From Planctomycetaceae bacterium (GTDB lineage: Bacteria > Planctomycetota > Planctomycetia > Pirellulales > UBA1268), in the NCBI GenBank assembly GCA_030616935.1, contig JAUWWJ010000127.1, forward strand, positions 1 through 5,648: 5,648 nucleotides of DNA, read 5' to 3'. The notes under the pieces were generated by a model. The model was not told the DNA's origin. It was given only the letters and a program-made list of their open reading frames with translations, and ran no database searches. Below, piece by piece: positions 1 through 5,648 of this stretch (its first letter is position 1; each line of letters opens with the position of its first letter). A program made the translations under genes and the position numbers.

Positions 1-64
1 CCGTTAATAATGATTCATCAACATGACTTGCTCCGTCCAAAAGCGTGCCGTCAACAGGAATAGT
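1..64 (-). pseudogene. Continuation of the P1B ATPase frame after the amber codon (actuator domain, partial)
   Basis: Immediately after the TAG at 65-67, the same minus-strand frame encodes 21 residues reading TIPVDGTLLDG, then ASHVDESLLT. The single remaining base (G on the minus strand) fits the Gly of the family's TGE dephosphorylation motif. IPVDG and DES-x-x-TGE are hallmark actuator-domain sequences of P1B ATPases, so this is the second part of the same gene, not a new one. Because the frame is unchanged, the lesion is a substitution rather than an indel: GAG or CAG to TAG would suffice. The phosphorylation (DKTGT) and nucleotide-binding domains would lie beyond the left edge. It may be a nonsense allele, a base-call error or a read-through site; the sequence alone does not decide. 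Confidence 0.75.
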
Positions 65-802
65 CTAACCTGGTCGGACTCGTAAACGGTCTCCTGGATG
101 GACCTGGCTTAGTGGTATGTCTTGTTCATCATTTTCGACTATGACCCGAGCAGTCATTGGAGCAAGCGATACGAGTGAACGAAGTTCAGTTCCAGTTTTC
201 GACCGGGCTTGGTTCTCAAGTGCTTGTCCAAGGAGGATAAGTGCAATAATCATTGCAGCTGCATCAAAAAATGTGTGTACGAGATTAGTTTGAGGGTTCA
301 GGAACGAGTCTGGAAAAAGATTCGGAAAGAGCGTAGCTACAACACTAAATCCATAGGCGGCGCTGACGCCAAGAGTAATCAGCGTAAACATGTTGAGGTG
401 GCCCGTGGCAATACTACGAATGCCACGGGCAAAAATAGAACGGCCGAATGTTGCGATGACGAGACTGGTGAGTGCGAGTTGCAGTAGCTGATTTATGTGT
501 GGATCTATCCAAGAATCGATTGAAAGTCCAAACATTGGCCCCATCGCTAAGAGCAAGATGGGGGCGGAAAGCATCATTCCAAATAAAAATTCGTGGAAGC
601 TACGCAGCACATCGCTATCAGCTAACACAGCATCCGGTGGGCTTGTTGTCTCAAGCGGCATTCCACAGTGAGGGCAGGAGCCTGGTGATGCAGAGAAGAC
701 TTCGGGACACATTGGACAGAAGAAGACATTGTCCGCCTCTGGCAACGAGGGTGCTGTTTCAGCAGACGGTTTGTTCTGGCAGCACGAGGATGGTTTGTGC
801 AT
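65..802 (-). CDS. Copper-type P1B ATPase, N-terminal part ended by an in-frame amber codon
   Basis: Heavy-metal-translocating P-type ATPase, expected to export copper across the inner membrane using ATP. The readable product is 245 aa, against roughly 700-800 for the family. Residues 27-51 form a heavy-metal-binding domain (FFCPMCPEV, then CPHCGMPLE) instead of a CxxC HMA domain. Four hydrophobic segments follow at about 72-92, 103-121, 139-160 and 175-193. Family motifs include GHLNMFTLITLG (134-145), AAYGFS, LLGQALE (190-196), ARSKTG (199-204) and LAPMTARV. The actuator domain begins at about 210 with PGDRLRVRPG, then reads TAG where the family usually has Glu (RPGEKIPVDG). The start at 802 is the first Met in frame and sits just before a Cys pair (residues 7-8); there is no Shine-Dalgarno sequence. 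It lies 78 bp downstream of the large secreted-protein gene on the same strand. The nomenclature (CopA/CopB-like) cannot be fixed because the CPC motif lies outside the window. Family identity is confident; whether the gene is functional is doubtful. Confidence 0.85.
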   Translation of the reverse strand: MHKPSSCCQNKPSAETAPSLPEADNVFFCPMCPEVFSASPGSCPHCGMPLETTSPPDAVLADSDVLRSFHEFLFGMMLSAPILLLAMGPMFGLSIDSWIDPHINQLLQLALTSLVIATFGRSIFARGIRSIATGHLNMFTLITLGVSAAYGFSVVATLFPNLFPDSFLNPQTNLVHTFFDAAAMIIALILLGQALENQARSKTGTELRSLVSLAPMTARVIVENDEQDIPLSQVHPGDRLRVRPG

Positions 803-834
803 ATCAGCGGTCCGAAGAGTCGATTGATTTCTTT

Positions 835-862
835 ATCTTCTTATTCAGAGGAATAAAAAGAT
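835..862 (-). other. Intercistronic 12-bp stem-loop after the large gene's stop codon
   Basis: In the minus-strand transcript a 12-nt arm (AUCUUUUUAUUC) and a 12-nt arm (GAAUAAGAAGAU) flank a CUCU tetraloop. All twelve positions pair, with one G-U wobble. The stem starts about 18 nt after the stop codon of the large secreted-protein gene and ends about 32 nt before the ATPase start codon. It is AU-rich and has no trailing U-tract, so it is not a convincing intrinsic terminator. A 3'-end or processing stem-loop between the two genes is an alternative. In the DNA the plus strand has a C-A mismatch at the wobble position, so the hairpin is best on the minus strand. Confidence 0.4.
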
Positions 863-880
863 CAAATAAGCAGCTTGTAT

Positions 881-3800
881 TTACGGTTGTTTCGTGGGAG
901 TTCCCCGAGCTCGCTTGAATGGGTCAATAGTACTGCCAGATGGTCCCTGCGGCGGAGTTGTTTCTGGTGCTGTGAACGGTAGCATCTTGGGCCATTCGAG
1001 ACTCATGCCCGGCCAAGCCGATGTGGGCTCTGTTGGATTGGGTTGTGGCGTCATCGCTGGGACTGCCTGAACGTGATTTCCTTGGAGAATCTCATCAGGC
1101 TTTGGGAAGTTTGGATTTCCAGAAGTAATCTGGGTGACCGATGGTCCACCGACACCTCGCGTTAGAGGCTTGATTGATACAGAGTCAATCTGAGCCTCTC
1201 CCAGGCCAGTCAGTGCAAAGGTGACAGTGAGTGGTGGGTGTGGTTCAACAGATAAACCATCATTCCTTCGTTGGGCAGGGGGCACAATTCGGTAAAGCAC
1301 GAGTCTGCGCCAGCTTTCTGTTTTATTCACTCGCTCTGCTAGAGCTGGACCACCATACGAATCAAAAACAAGGAGCCCATCAACGGATCCTTCGATAGGA
1401 TTTGGCACTCGAACCTTTGCAGCAATTTCTAAAAGCGTGCCCGCAGCTGCATTGATAGGGGGTGTCGTGATCCAAATTGGAGGAGTCTCGATAACAACGG
1501 GTGCCTCTTCAGGATCGATGGCGGTTGCGCAGATTCGTAAGCTTCTCTGCCCGTCAGCAGGCGATTGTGTTGAAAGCTCTACAGATCCTTTGACTTGATC
1601 TGTTGGTCGCACGAAGTGTCGCCACCCAGTGCTGGACAACGTATTGATCTCTTCCATGCGGCCACCTTCCAGCAGATTCGCACCTGCGTTTGTTAACTGC
1701 AATGCGTCGATCATTCTCCAGTGGTCTGAGAGTGTTGCCGGAGAGGTCGTAAGAGGACTCGCAACCATGGAGCCGGTTGCAGTTACTCCTCGCTCCCAAA
1801 ACAGACGCTCTAATTGACCGGCAATAGCTCGCGATCGTTCAAGTTTTTTAACAGCAGTGGTTGGATCCTGAGTAATCATTGCTTCGGCGTATTGTGCTTC
1901 TTGTTGAGCCTCGATAATCATTTCAGTTACCGGAAAATGACCAAGAGCCTTCGGTGGAAGCTCTGCAGCCAGTCGACTTGTACGGGCAATGGCATTTGCC
2001 GCTTGAGCACGGGCGAGCAGGGCTGCAGTTGGTGCATTACGACGGACAAGTTCCTGTACATGAGCTGTGGCAGCTGGATCGTTGCTTATCAAAATAACAG
2101 CAGCTGCATGGAAGTTATCGAGTGTCATCGCGACACCACCGGTCACCCTGCGGTGTTGTAATGGCCGTAAGGTGCTGTGAGTAATTTCCCAAGGCCGGTG
2201 CGATTCTGGAATTCCGGGAATTAAAATATTGAGAGGCTGTTCTTGTCGTGGAATGTCACCGCGGTAATGTCGAGCCAAAATTTGACCGCCCTGTACGGAA
2301 CGCCAGATGAGGACGACCCGAGAGCGGGATGCTTCAATCACCATTGCGCGCACCTCGGGATCACTTGTTTCTGCATCAGCTGTAAATCGACCGCTGGCTC
2401 CCCATGCAGAGATGGTTTCTAGTTCAAGGTTGACCGCTTGTACCATAGCGGCTCGTGCGACAGTCTCGGGGTCAGTTCCGTTGAGTGGTCGGTTTGAACT
2501 GAACAAAATGCCGCGACTCCCGGCTGCAATCACTGTGAAGGCTGCACCGAGGAGACTTTCCTCGTCAACAGGCAGTCCATTGTTACCCGTCCCTGAAAGC
2601 AATGCTGCTTGGCTAGCTGTGCGCGAGTCTATTTCCGTGGCAAGCGTAGCCAGCAGAGGGGTTCCTGGTCGGGCAAGCCGTGGTCGTTGTTGAAGCCATG
2701 TGAGGTAGTTCTCTAGCTCAAGGCTTGTCCCGAGCACGGCACGATGTGCAACAAGCATGTCAAGATGACGAGAGATTTCACGTAGTCCAGAATCAGCTGA
2801 TGCAATAATTGGCCTTCCTTGGCGTCGATCACAAATCCGCAAGCGTCTCACCTGTTCCGCGAGACGAGGAATATCCTCAGATGAAAGAGAACGGCCCATA
2901 TCCCAGAGGAGCACACGGTTCCATTTCTCAGAAAAAGTAGGCAGTTTTTCGGGCTCTGTGAGGTCAACATCTGGCAAGGTTGGTGGCGGGCAAATTATCC
3001 AGATTCCAGCTTGTTCAGCTTCAATCAAAAGAGTAGTTGAGGCAGGTTCAAAGAGCTGGATGCAATTGAAACCTAATTGAGCCAGTGTAGCTAGCGGCTC
3101 ACCTCGATATTCAATTGCTCGGGGAAAGAATGGCTTTCCGTCGACTTCGAGTACACCACGTACAAGGCCAGCATTTTCGGTCGTGGTTGATTTGGCAATG
3201 TTTTGAATATCAGGTTGAGGCTGCATTGATGGCGACGGTGGTACTTCTTTTGGACGTGATGCTCTGATTAGCCCAGTCAGCGTAATGTCGTCGATCGATA
3301 CATTACAGCGACCTGTCCCAAGTGGTATTTCTACAGCCAGTCCAGAAATTGTTGCACCGTTGAGGCTGATTTGAGGCCCGTATTGCGCCCGTAGTGCAGG
3401 TAGTTGTGAGCGAAGAATAGAAGGGAGATCTCCGATAGTAAGAGACTGCCAGCGTGATGTGGTCGCCGAGGGTGATCCAGAAACAAAAATACGGACGGGT
3501 TGCCCGTTTTGAGATTGAGCAGAAGGTAACACTATTTGACAGGCAAGCCGAGCAGAAGGTTGGTCGCACCGAAGCCGAACCTGAGCCAAGAATTCATCGA
3601 TAATCACAGATTCAGGAATAGAGAACAGGATCCGACTCAGGGTGGTTCGATCGGTCTCTAGAACAATGGTTTCACATCTGCGACCAGTGGTATCAACAGC
3701 TTCAATGCGTTGTTGCAGGACTCGAAGGCCTGGAGAGGGTGCTACTGAAGTTACGGTCTCAGGGCCATCAAAGTTTTCTGTGAGCTCAGATCCAATCGAA

Positions 3801-3955
3801 ACTTGCTGGAGACCGAGACTCATTAGAGTAGAAAAAAATAGGCATAAAAGAGTATCTGCCTGACGGAATGAAGCCCGAATGCCGATGACACGAGAAGGTG
3901 TTTTAACAAGCGTGCCGCAGATTAACTTCTGTATGCATCCTGTCTGGTACGGCAT
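881..3955 (-). CDS. Large secreted protein with a degenerate glycosidase-like barrel and a C-terminal carbohydrate-binding-like domain
   Basis: Function unknown; 1024 aa from the Met at 3955. Residues about 35-56 form a signal-peptide core (LLCLFFSTLMSLGL), with cleavage plausible near IGS/EL, so the product is probably periplasmic or on the cell surface. Residues about 60-231 look beta-rich, followed by a Pro/Gln linker (235-249). From about 264 the sequence reads LVRGVLEVDGKPFFPRAIEY, then LGFNCIQLF, the typical opening of a clan-A glycosidase barrel. Later strands include GIWIICPP, VLLWDMG (about 348-354), RPIIAS (381-386) and RGILFSS (481-487). Ala/Arg-rich helices cover about 631-726. 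A beta domain ending AQIDSVSIKPL (921-931) resembles CBM4/9/22-type carbohydrate-binding modules. The last ~85 residues are Pro/Thr-rich. I see no Glu where clan-A enzymes place their catalytic pair, so binding rather than hydrolysis is possible. There is no Shine-Dalgarno sequence; the frame remains open to 4267, but residues upstream of the chosen Met look non-coding. The reading frame is certain; domain assignments are inference. Confidence 0.75.
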   Translation of the reverse strand: MPYQTGCIQKLICGTLVKTPSRVIGIRASFRQADTLLCLFFSTLMSLGLQQVSIGSELTENFDGPETVTSVAPSPGLRVLQQRIEAVDTTGRRCETIVLETDRTTLSRILFSIPESVIIDEFLAQVRLRCDQPSARLACQIVLPSAQSQNGQPVRIFVSGSPSATTSRWQSLTIGDLPSILRSQLPALRAQYGPQISLNGATISGLAVEIPLGTGRCNVSIDDITLTGLIRASRPKEVPPSPSMQPQPDIQNIAKSTTTENAGLVRGVLEVDGKPFFPRAIEYRGEPLATLAQLGFNCIQLFEPASTTLLIEAEQAGIWIICPPPTLPDVDLTEPEKLPTFSEKWNRVLLWDMGRSLSSEDIPRLAEQVRRLRICDRRQGRPIIASADSGLREISRHLDMLVAHRAVLGTSLELENYLTWLQQRPRLARPGTPLLATLATEIDSRTASQAALLSGTGNNGLPVDEESLLGAAFTVIAAGSRGILFSSNRPLNGTDPETVARAAMVQAVNLELETISAWGASGRFTADAETSDPEVRAMVIEASRSRVVLIWRSVQGGQILARHYRGDIPRQEQPLNILIPGIPESHRPWEITHSTLRPLQHRRVTGGVAMTLDNFHAAAVILISNDPAATAHVQELVRRNAPTAALLARAQAANAIARTSRLAAELPPKALGHFPVTEMIIEAQQEAQYAEAMITQDPTTAVKKLERSRAIAGQLERLFWERGVTATGSMVASPLTTSPATLSDHWRMIDALQLTNAGANLLEGGRMEEINTLSSTGWRHFVRPTDQVKGSVELSTQSPADGQRSLRICATAIDPEEAPVVIETPPIWITTPPINAAAGTLLEIAAKVRVPNPIEGSVDGLLVFDSYGGPALAERVNKTESWRRLVLYRIVPPAQRRNDGLSVEPHPPLTVTFALTGLGEAQIDSVSIKPLTRGVGGPSVTQITSGNPNFPKPDEILQGNHVQAVPAMTPQPNPTEPTSAWPGMSLEWPKMLPFTAPETTPPQGPSGSTIDPFKRARGTPTKQP

Positions 3956-4181
3956 AAAGAGGAGTCGTATTTTGGTAATGAATAGTTGAATAAGAGAAAT
4001 CGTTGTAAGCGGTAGAATCAACCTCAAAACATCACGGGTGAACCCCAGTAGCTGACTGTTCAGACCAGAATTTCTGGGTTGGTGTAAAACCACAAGTGGG
4101 TTCCTCGATGTCCCGATATGCTGGTGTGACAAAGCGTGAATAGGGCTTGTAGCAGGGTGCCAATGGTGTGCTCTAGAGAGG

Positions 4182-4193
4182 CTGGCGCGCCAG
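4182..4193. repeat. 12-bp perfect palindrome CTGGCGCGCCAG, with CTCTAGAG just upstream
   Basis: CTGGCGCGCCAG reads the same on both strands. CTCTAGAG (4171-4178), another perfect palindrome, lies three bases before it. They sit about 100 bp upstream of the kinase start codon and 227 bp upstream of the chosen start of the secreted-protein gene, a position suited to an operator for a dimeric regulator. With only one copy and no known regulator in view, this is a candidate only. If the secreted protein really starts at 4267, the site would be inside coding sequence. Confidence 0.3.
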
Positions 4194-4260
4194 TTCAGGT
4201 TTTGGCTGAAAAACAGGACAGTCAGGTAACTTAGGAAAGTATTTTCCGGCTTTGATCCCA

Positions 4261-4281
4261 TGACCAAGGTATTATTGGTTA
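4261..4281 (+). promoter_or_regulatory. Inverted repeat abutting the kinase ribosome binding site
   Basis: TGACCAA (4261-4267) and TTGGTTA (4275-4281) are inverted around a 7-nt loop. Six positions are Watson-Crick pairs and one is a G-U wobble in RNA. The right arm ends on the first A of the AAGGA ribosome binding site, so if transcribed the stem could modulate access to it; if upstream of the transcript start it could be an operator. It is short enough to be chance. Confidence 0.25.
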
Positions 4282-4285
4282 AGGA
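4281..4285 (+). promoter_or_regulatory. Ribosome binding site of the kinase gene
   Basis: AAGGA lies 8 nt before the ATG at 4294, a good Shine-Dalgarno match and spacing. It supports 4294 as the start: the frame is closed by a TGA at 4261, and there is no other ATG, GTG or TTG codon between that stop and 4294. Confidence 0.6.
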
Positions 4286-4293
4286 TTTTTCTC

Positions 4294-5648
4294 ATGCAGG
4301 ACATCACAACCGAAGAAGTTGCCTCGGCCGTCATTGAACTTGGCCTGATAGATCCGGCCAAGATGCCGGCCGTATGGCGGGAAATAGGCTCTCATGACGC
4401 GCCGCTCGAGCAATTTGGTTCAGTCTGCGTCCGAAGAGAATTACTGACGGGATATCAATGGGAGCGTGTACGGAACGGCTACCGAAACGGCTTCTTTTAT
4501 GGTCGAACGAAAGTCCTTTATCAGGCAGGCGCCGGATCATTTGCGCGAGTGTACCGTGCGATCGCACAGGACAACGAAGAAATTCTTGCGGTGAAAGTTC
4601 TTCGGAAACGTTTTTCCTCTGATGAAATCAAAGGTGAGCTTTTCTTGCGAGAGGGCCGTATGGGATTGATGCTAAGGCATCCAGGTATTGTCCGCATTGA
4701 AGAGGTAGGCAAAGAGGGTGTCAGTAGCTTTATCACAATGGAGTTTGTTGAGGGGCAGACTCTGCGAGAGTTAGTAAAGATTCGAAAAGGACTCGACCTT
4801 GCCCGCGGTCTCGACATGGCAACGCAACTCATCGATGCTCTGGTCTACGCCCATGGTGAAGGTGTTACTCACCGAGACTTAAAGGCATCAAATGTTCTCA
4901 TATCTTCAAAGGGGCAGGCAAAGCTTGTCGACTTTGGCCTTGCGAGTTTCGTAGAGTCCAAATCAAAAAGAGATGATGAGATTGGGAAACTACGCACCGT
5001 TGAGTACGCAGCACTAGAGGCTATCGGAGGTGTTCGTGGTGATGATGTGCGGAGCGATGTGTTTTTTCTTGGATCGCTTCTGTATCTCGTTTTTTCTGGG
5101 CGTTCACCCTTCAGTGAATCACGTGATCGGGCTGTACGGGCTGATCCCAAACGATATGCAGAGATTGAACCACTCGGAAGGGTCGCTCCTCATTTGCCAC
5201 GCGATTTAGTCGACGTGGTGAACAAAATGCTTAGTGTTAAACCTAAACATCGTTTTCAAACTGTGCTTGAGGTGCAGGAATCGCTCAAGCCAATACATCT
5301 GAGATGTGTTGAAGATGAATCAACTAGTACGACTGTTTTACCGGAGAAAGTGAGGCAGGTCTCGAGCAAGAAAGACGCCAGGCTAAAAACCTCCGATAAA
5401 CCAAGGATTATGGTGGTCGAGGTCTCAGGAAAGTCACAAGACTCTCTGCGGCAGTTTTTCTCTACACAGGGTTTTCGTGTTCTTGTGACTGAAAATCCGA
5501 AACGAGCCCTCACCCGGTTTGAATCAGTGCCAGTCCCGGCGGATCTTCTTCTGCTGAGCAGTCAAGTTCTTGGTCAATCCGCGGTATCGGTATTCAATGC
5601 ACTTGCCTCTGATCCGTATTTAAAAAAGATTCCCGCACTGCTCATTAC
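4294..5648 (+). CDS. Hanks-type Ser/Thr protein kinase with a C-terminal pseudo-receiver domain (3' end beyond window)
   Basis: Cytoplasmic eukaryotic-like Ser/Thr kinase; 451 residues visible, no stop before the edge. Residues 1-70 are a helical module (LLTGYQWERVRNG, GFFYG) typical of planctomycete kinases. The kinase domain spans about 73-332: glycine loop GAGSFARV (79-86), Lys101 in AVKVL, probable alpha-C Glu120, HRDLKASN (193-200; catalytic Asp195, Asn200) and DFG (213-215). The usual APE reads ALE (240-242), and SDVFFLG (254-260) follows. The core catalytic residues are all present, so it should be active. A Lys/Ser/Thr-rich linker (333-369) leads to a receiver-like fold from 370: IMVVEV replaces the acidic-pair strand and DLLLLSSQVLG (417-427) replaces the phospho-acceptor strand, with Ser422 where Asp is expected. 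No transmembrane segment is seen, unlike PASTA kinases. Its substrate is unknown. It is transcribed away from the secreted-protein gene. Confidence 0.93.
   Translation, partial: MQDITTEEVASAVIELGLIDPAKMPAVWREIGSHDAPLEQFGSVCVRRELLTGYQWERVRNGYRNGFFYGRTKVLYQAGAGSFARVYRAIAQDNEEILAVKVLRKRFSSDEIKGELFLREGRMGLMLRHPGIVRIEEVGKEGVSSFITMEFVEGQTLRELVKIRKGLDLARGLDMATQLIDALVYAHGEGVTHRDLKASNVLISSKGQAKLVDFGLASFVESKSKRDDEIGKLRTVEYAALEAIGGVRGDDVRSDVFFLGSLLYLVFSGRSPFSESRDRAVRADPKRYAEIEPLGRVAPHLPRDLVDVVNKMLSVKPKHRFQTVLEVQESLKPIHLRCVEDESTSTTVLPEKVRQVSSKKDARLKTSDKPRIMVVEVSGKSQDSLRQFFSTQGFRVLVTENPKRALTRFESVPVPADLLLLSSQVLGQSAVSVFNALASDPYLKKIPALLI
5401..5648 (+). other. Pseudo-receiver (REC-like) domain region of the kinase
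   Basis: This is the part of the kinase gene encoding residues 370-451. Beta-1 reads RIMVVEV, followed by a helix with QDSLRQFF, beta-2 FRVLVTE, helix 2 with PKRALTRF, and beta-3 DLLLLSSQVLG, matching the receiver pattern DLxLLDxxMPG. The acidic pair of beta-1 has become Glu376-Val377 and the phospho-acceptor Asp has become Ser422. The switch Thr/Ser and the conserved Lys would lie past the window edge. It likely acts as a phosphorylation-independent interaction or dimerisation module; this role is inferred. Confidence 0.65.

Larger units (their letters stand above)
3956..4293. promoter_or_regulatory. Divergent intergenic region between the secreted-protein gene and the kinase gene
   Basis: This 338-bp stretch must hold the kinase promoter and, if 3955 is the right start, the promoter of the minus-strand genes. 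I could not find a convincing -35/-10 pair on either strand. What it does hold is a 12-bp perfect palindrome (4182-4193), an adjacent 8-bp palindrome CTCTAGAG (4171-4178), the hexamer TGGTGT at 4080, 4122 and 4164, and an inverted repeat next to the kinase start (4261-4281). On the minus strand the frame of the secreted-protein gene continues without a stop through nearly the whole region, but the encoded residues are almost free of Asp and Glu and have an atypical His/Ser/Leu composition. Confidence 0.4.

Noticed and set aside
65..67. Amber codon read as pyrrolysine
   Set aside because: The position is a surface Glu-type site in the family, not a catalytic one, and nothing in the window (no PylT/PylS) supports recoding; pyrrolysine use is unexpected in such an organism.
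209..487. A 92-codon plus-strand open frame opposite the ATPase membrane segments
   Set aside because: It is fully overlapped by the conserved ATPase frame, and its Lys/Cys-rich translation is what reverse-strand membrane coding tends to give.
835..862. The intercistronic hairpin as an intrinsic terminator
   Set aside because: The stem is AU-rich and no U-tract follows it on the minus-strand transcript, so it was kept only as a stem-loop.
472..918. A 148-codon plus-strand open frame opposite the start of the ATPase gene
   Set aside because: It is antisense to a frame with strong P-type ATPase motifs, shows no recognisable domain, and has the composition of a shadow frame.
881..4267. A novel multi-gene system linking the pump, the secreted protein and the kinase
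   Set aside because: The kinase is divergent, the other two have unrelated roles, and nothing in the sequence couples them; the window reads as ordinary chromosomal context.
4254..4276. TTGATC and TATTAT as a sigma-70 promoter for the kinase
   Set aside because: The spacing between the two hexamers is only about 12 bp, far short of 17, so it is not a credible promoter.
4331..5513. Several minus-strand open frames opposite the kinase gene
   Set aside because: The plus strand carries an uninterrupted kinase with all catalytic motifs; the opposite frames are Ser/Arg-rich shadows without domains.

Overview
The window most likely comes from a planctomycete, probably of the Pirellulales/Planctomycetales type. 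Three points support this. The Hanks-type Ser/Thr kinase carries an N-terminal module I associate with planctomycete kinases (LLTGYQ, then GFFYG..KVLY..GAGSFARVYRA). The large secreted protein resembles giant hypothetical proteins of that phylum. Shine-Dalgarno sequences are weak or absent ahead of two of the three genes. GC content looks close to half by eye. This placement is inference; there is no marker gene here.

Layout, left to right. (1) Positions 1-802, minus strand: the N-terminal part of a copper-type P1B ATPase with a zinc-ribbon-like heavy-metal-binding domain and four membrane segments. Its frame carries an in-frame amber codon at 65-67, inside the actuator domain. The same frame continues with perfect family signature (IPVDG, DES, T of TGE) to the left edge. 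(2) Positions 803-880: a short gap holding a 12-bp hairpin just after the upstream gene's stop. (3) Positions 881-3955, minus strand: a large secreted protein with a signal peptide, an N-terminal beta-rich region, a degenerate TIM-barrel (glycosidase-like) region, a helical stretch, a C-terminal carbohydrate-binding-like beta domain and a Pro-rich tail. Its frame stays open for another 104 codons upstream, to 4267. (4) Positions 3956-4293: a divergent intergenic region with several small palindromes and a TGGTGT hexamer repeated every 42 bp. (5) Positions 4294-5648, plus strand: a Ser/Thr kinase fused to a receiver-like domain that has lost its phospho-acceptor, running off the right edge.

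The two minus-strand genes are co-directional and could share a transcript; the kinase is divergent. No shared pathway is evident. Metal export, a secreted glycosidase-like protein and a cytoplasmic signalling kinase look like ordinary chromosomal neighbours. There are no mobile elements, CRISPR arrays or RNA genes. The points worth a second look are the nonsense codon in the ATPase, the kinase with a pseudo-receiver, and the apparent loss of catalytic Glu residues in the barrel protein.
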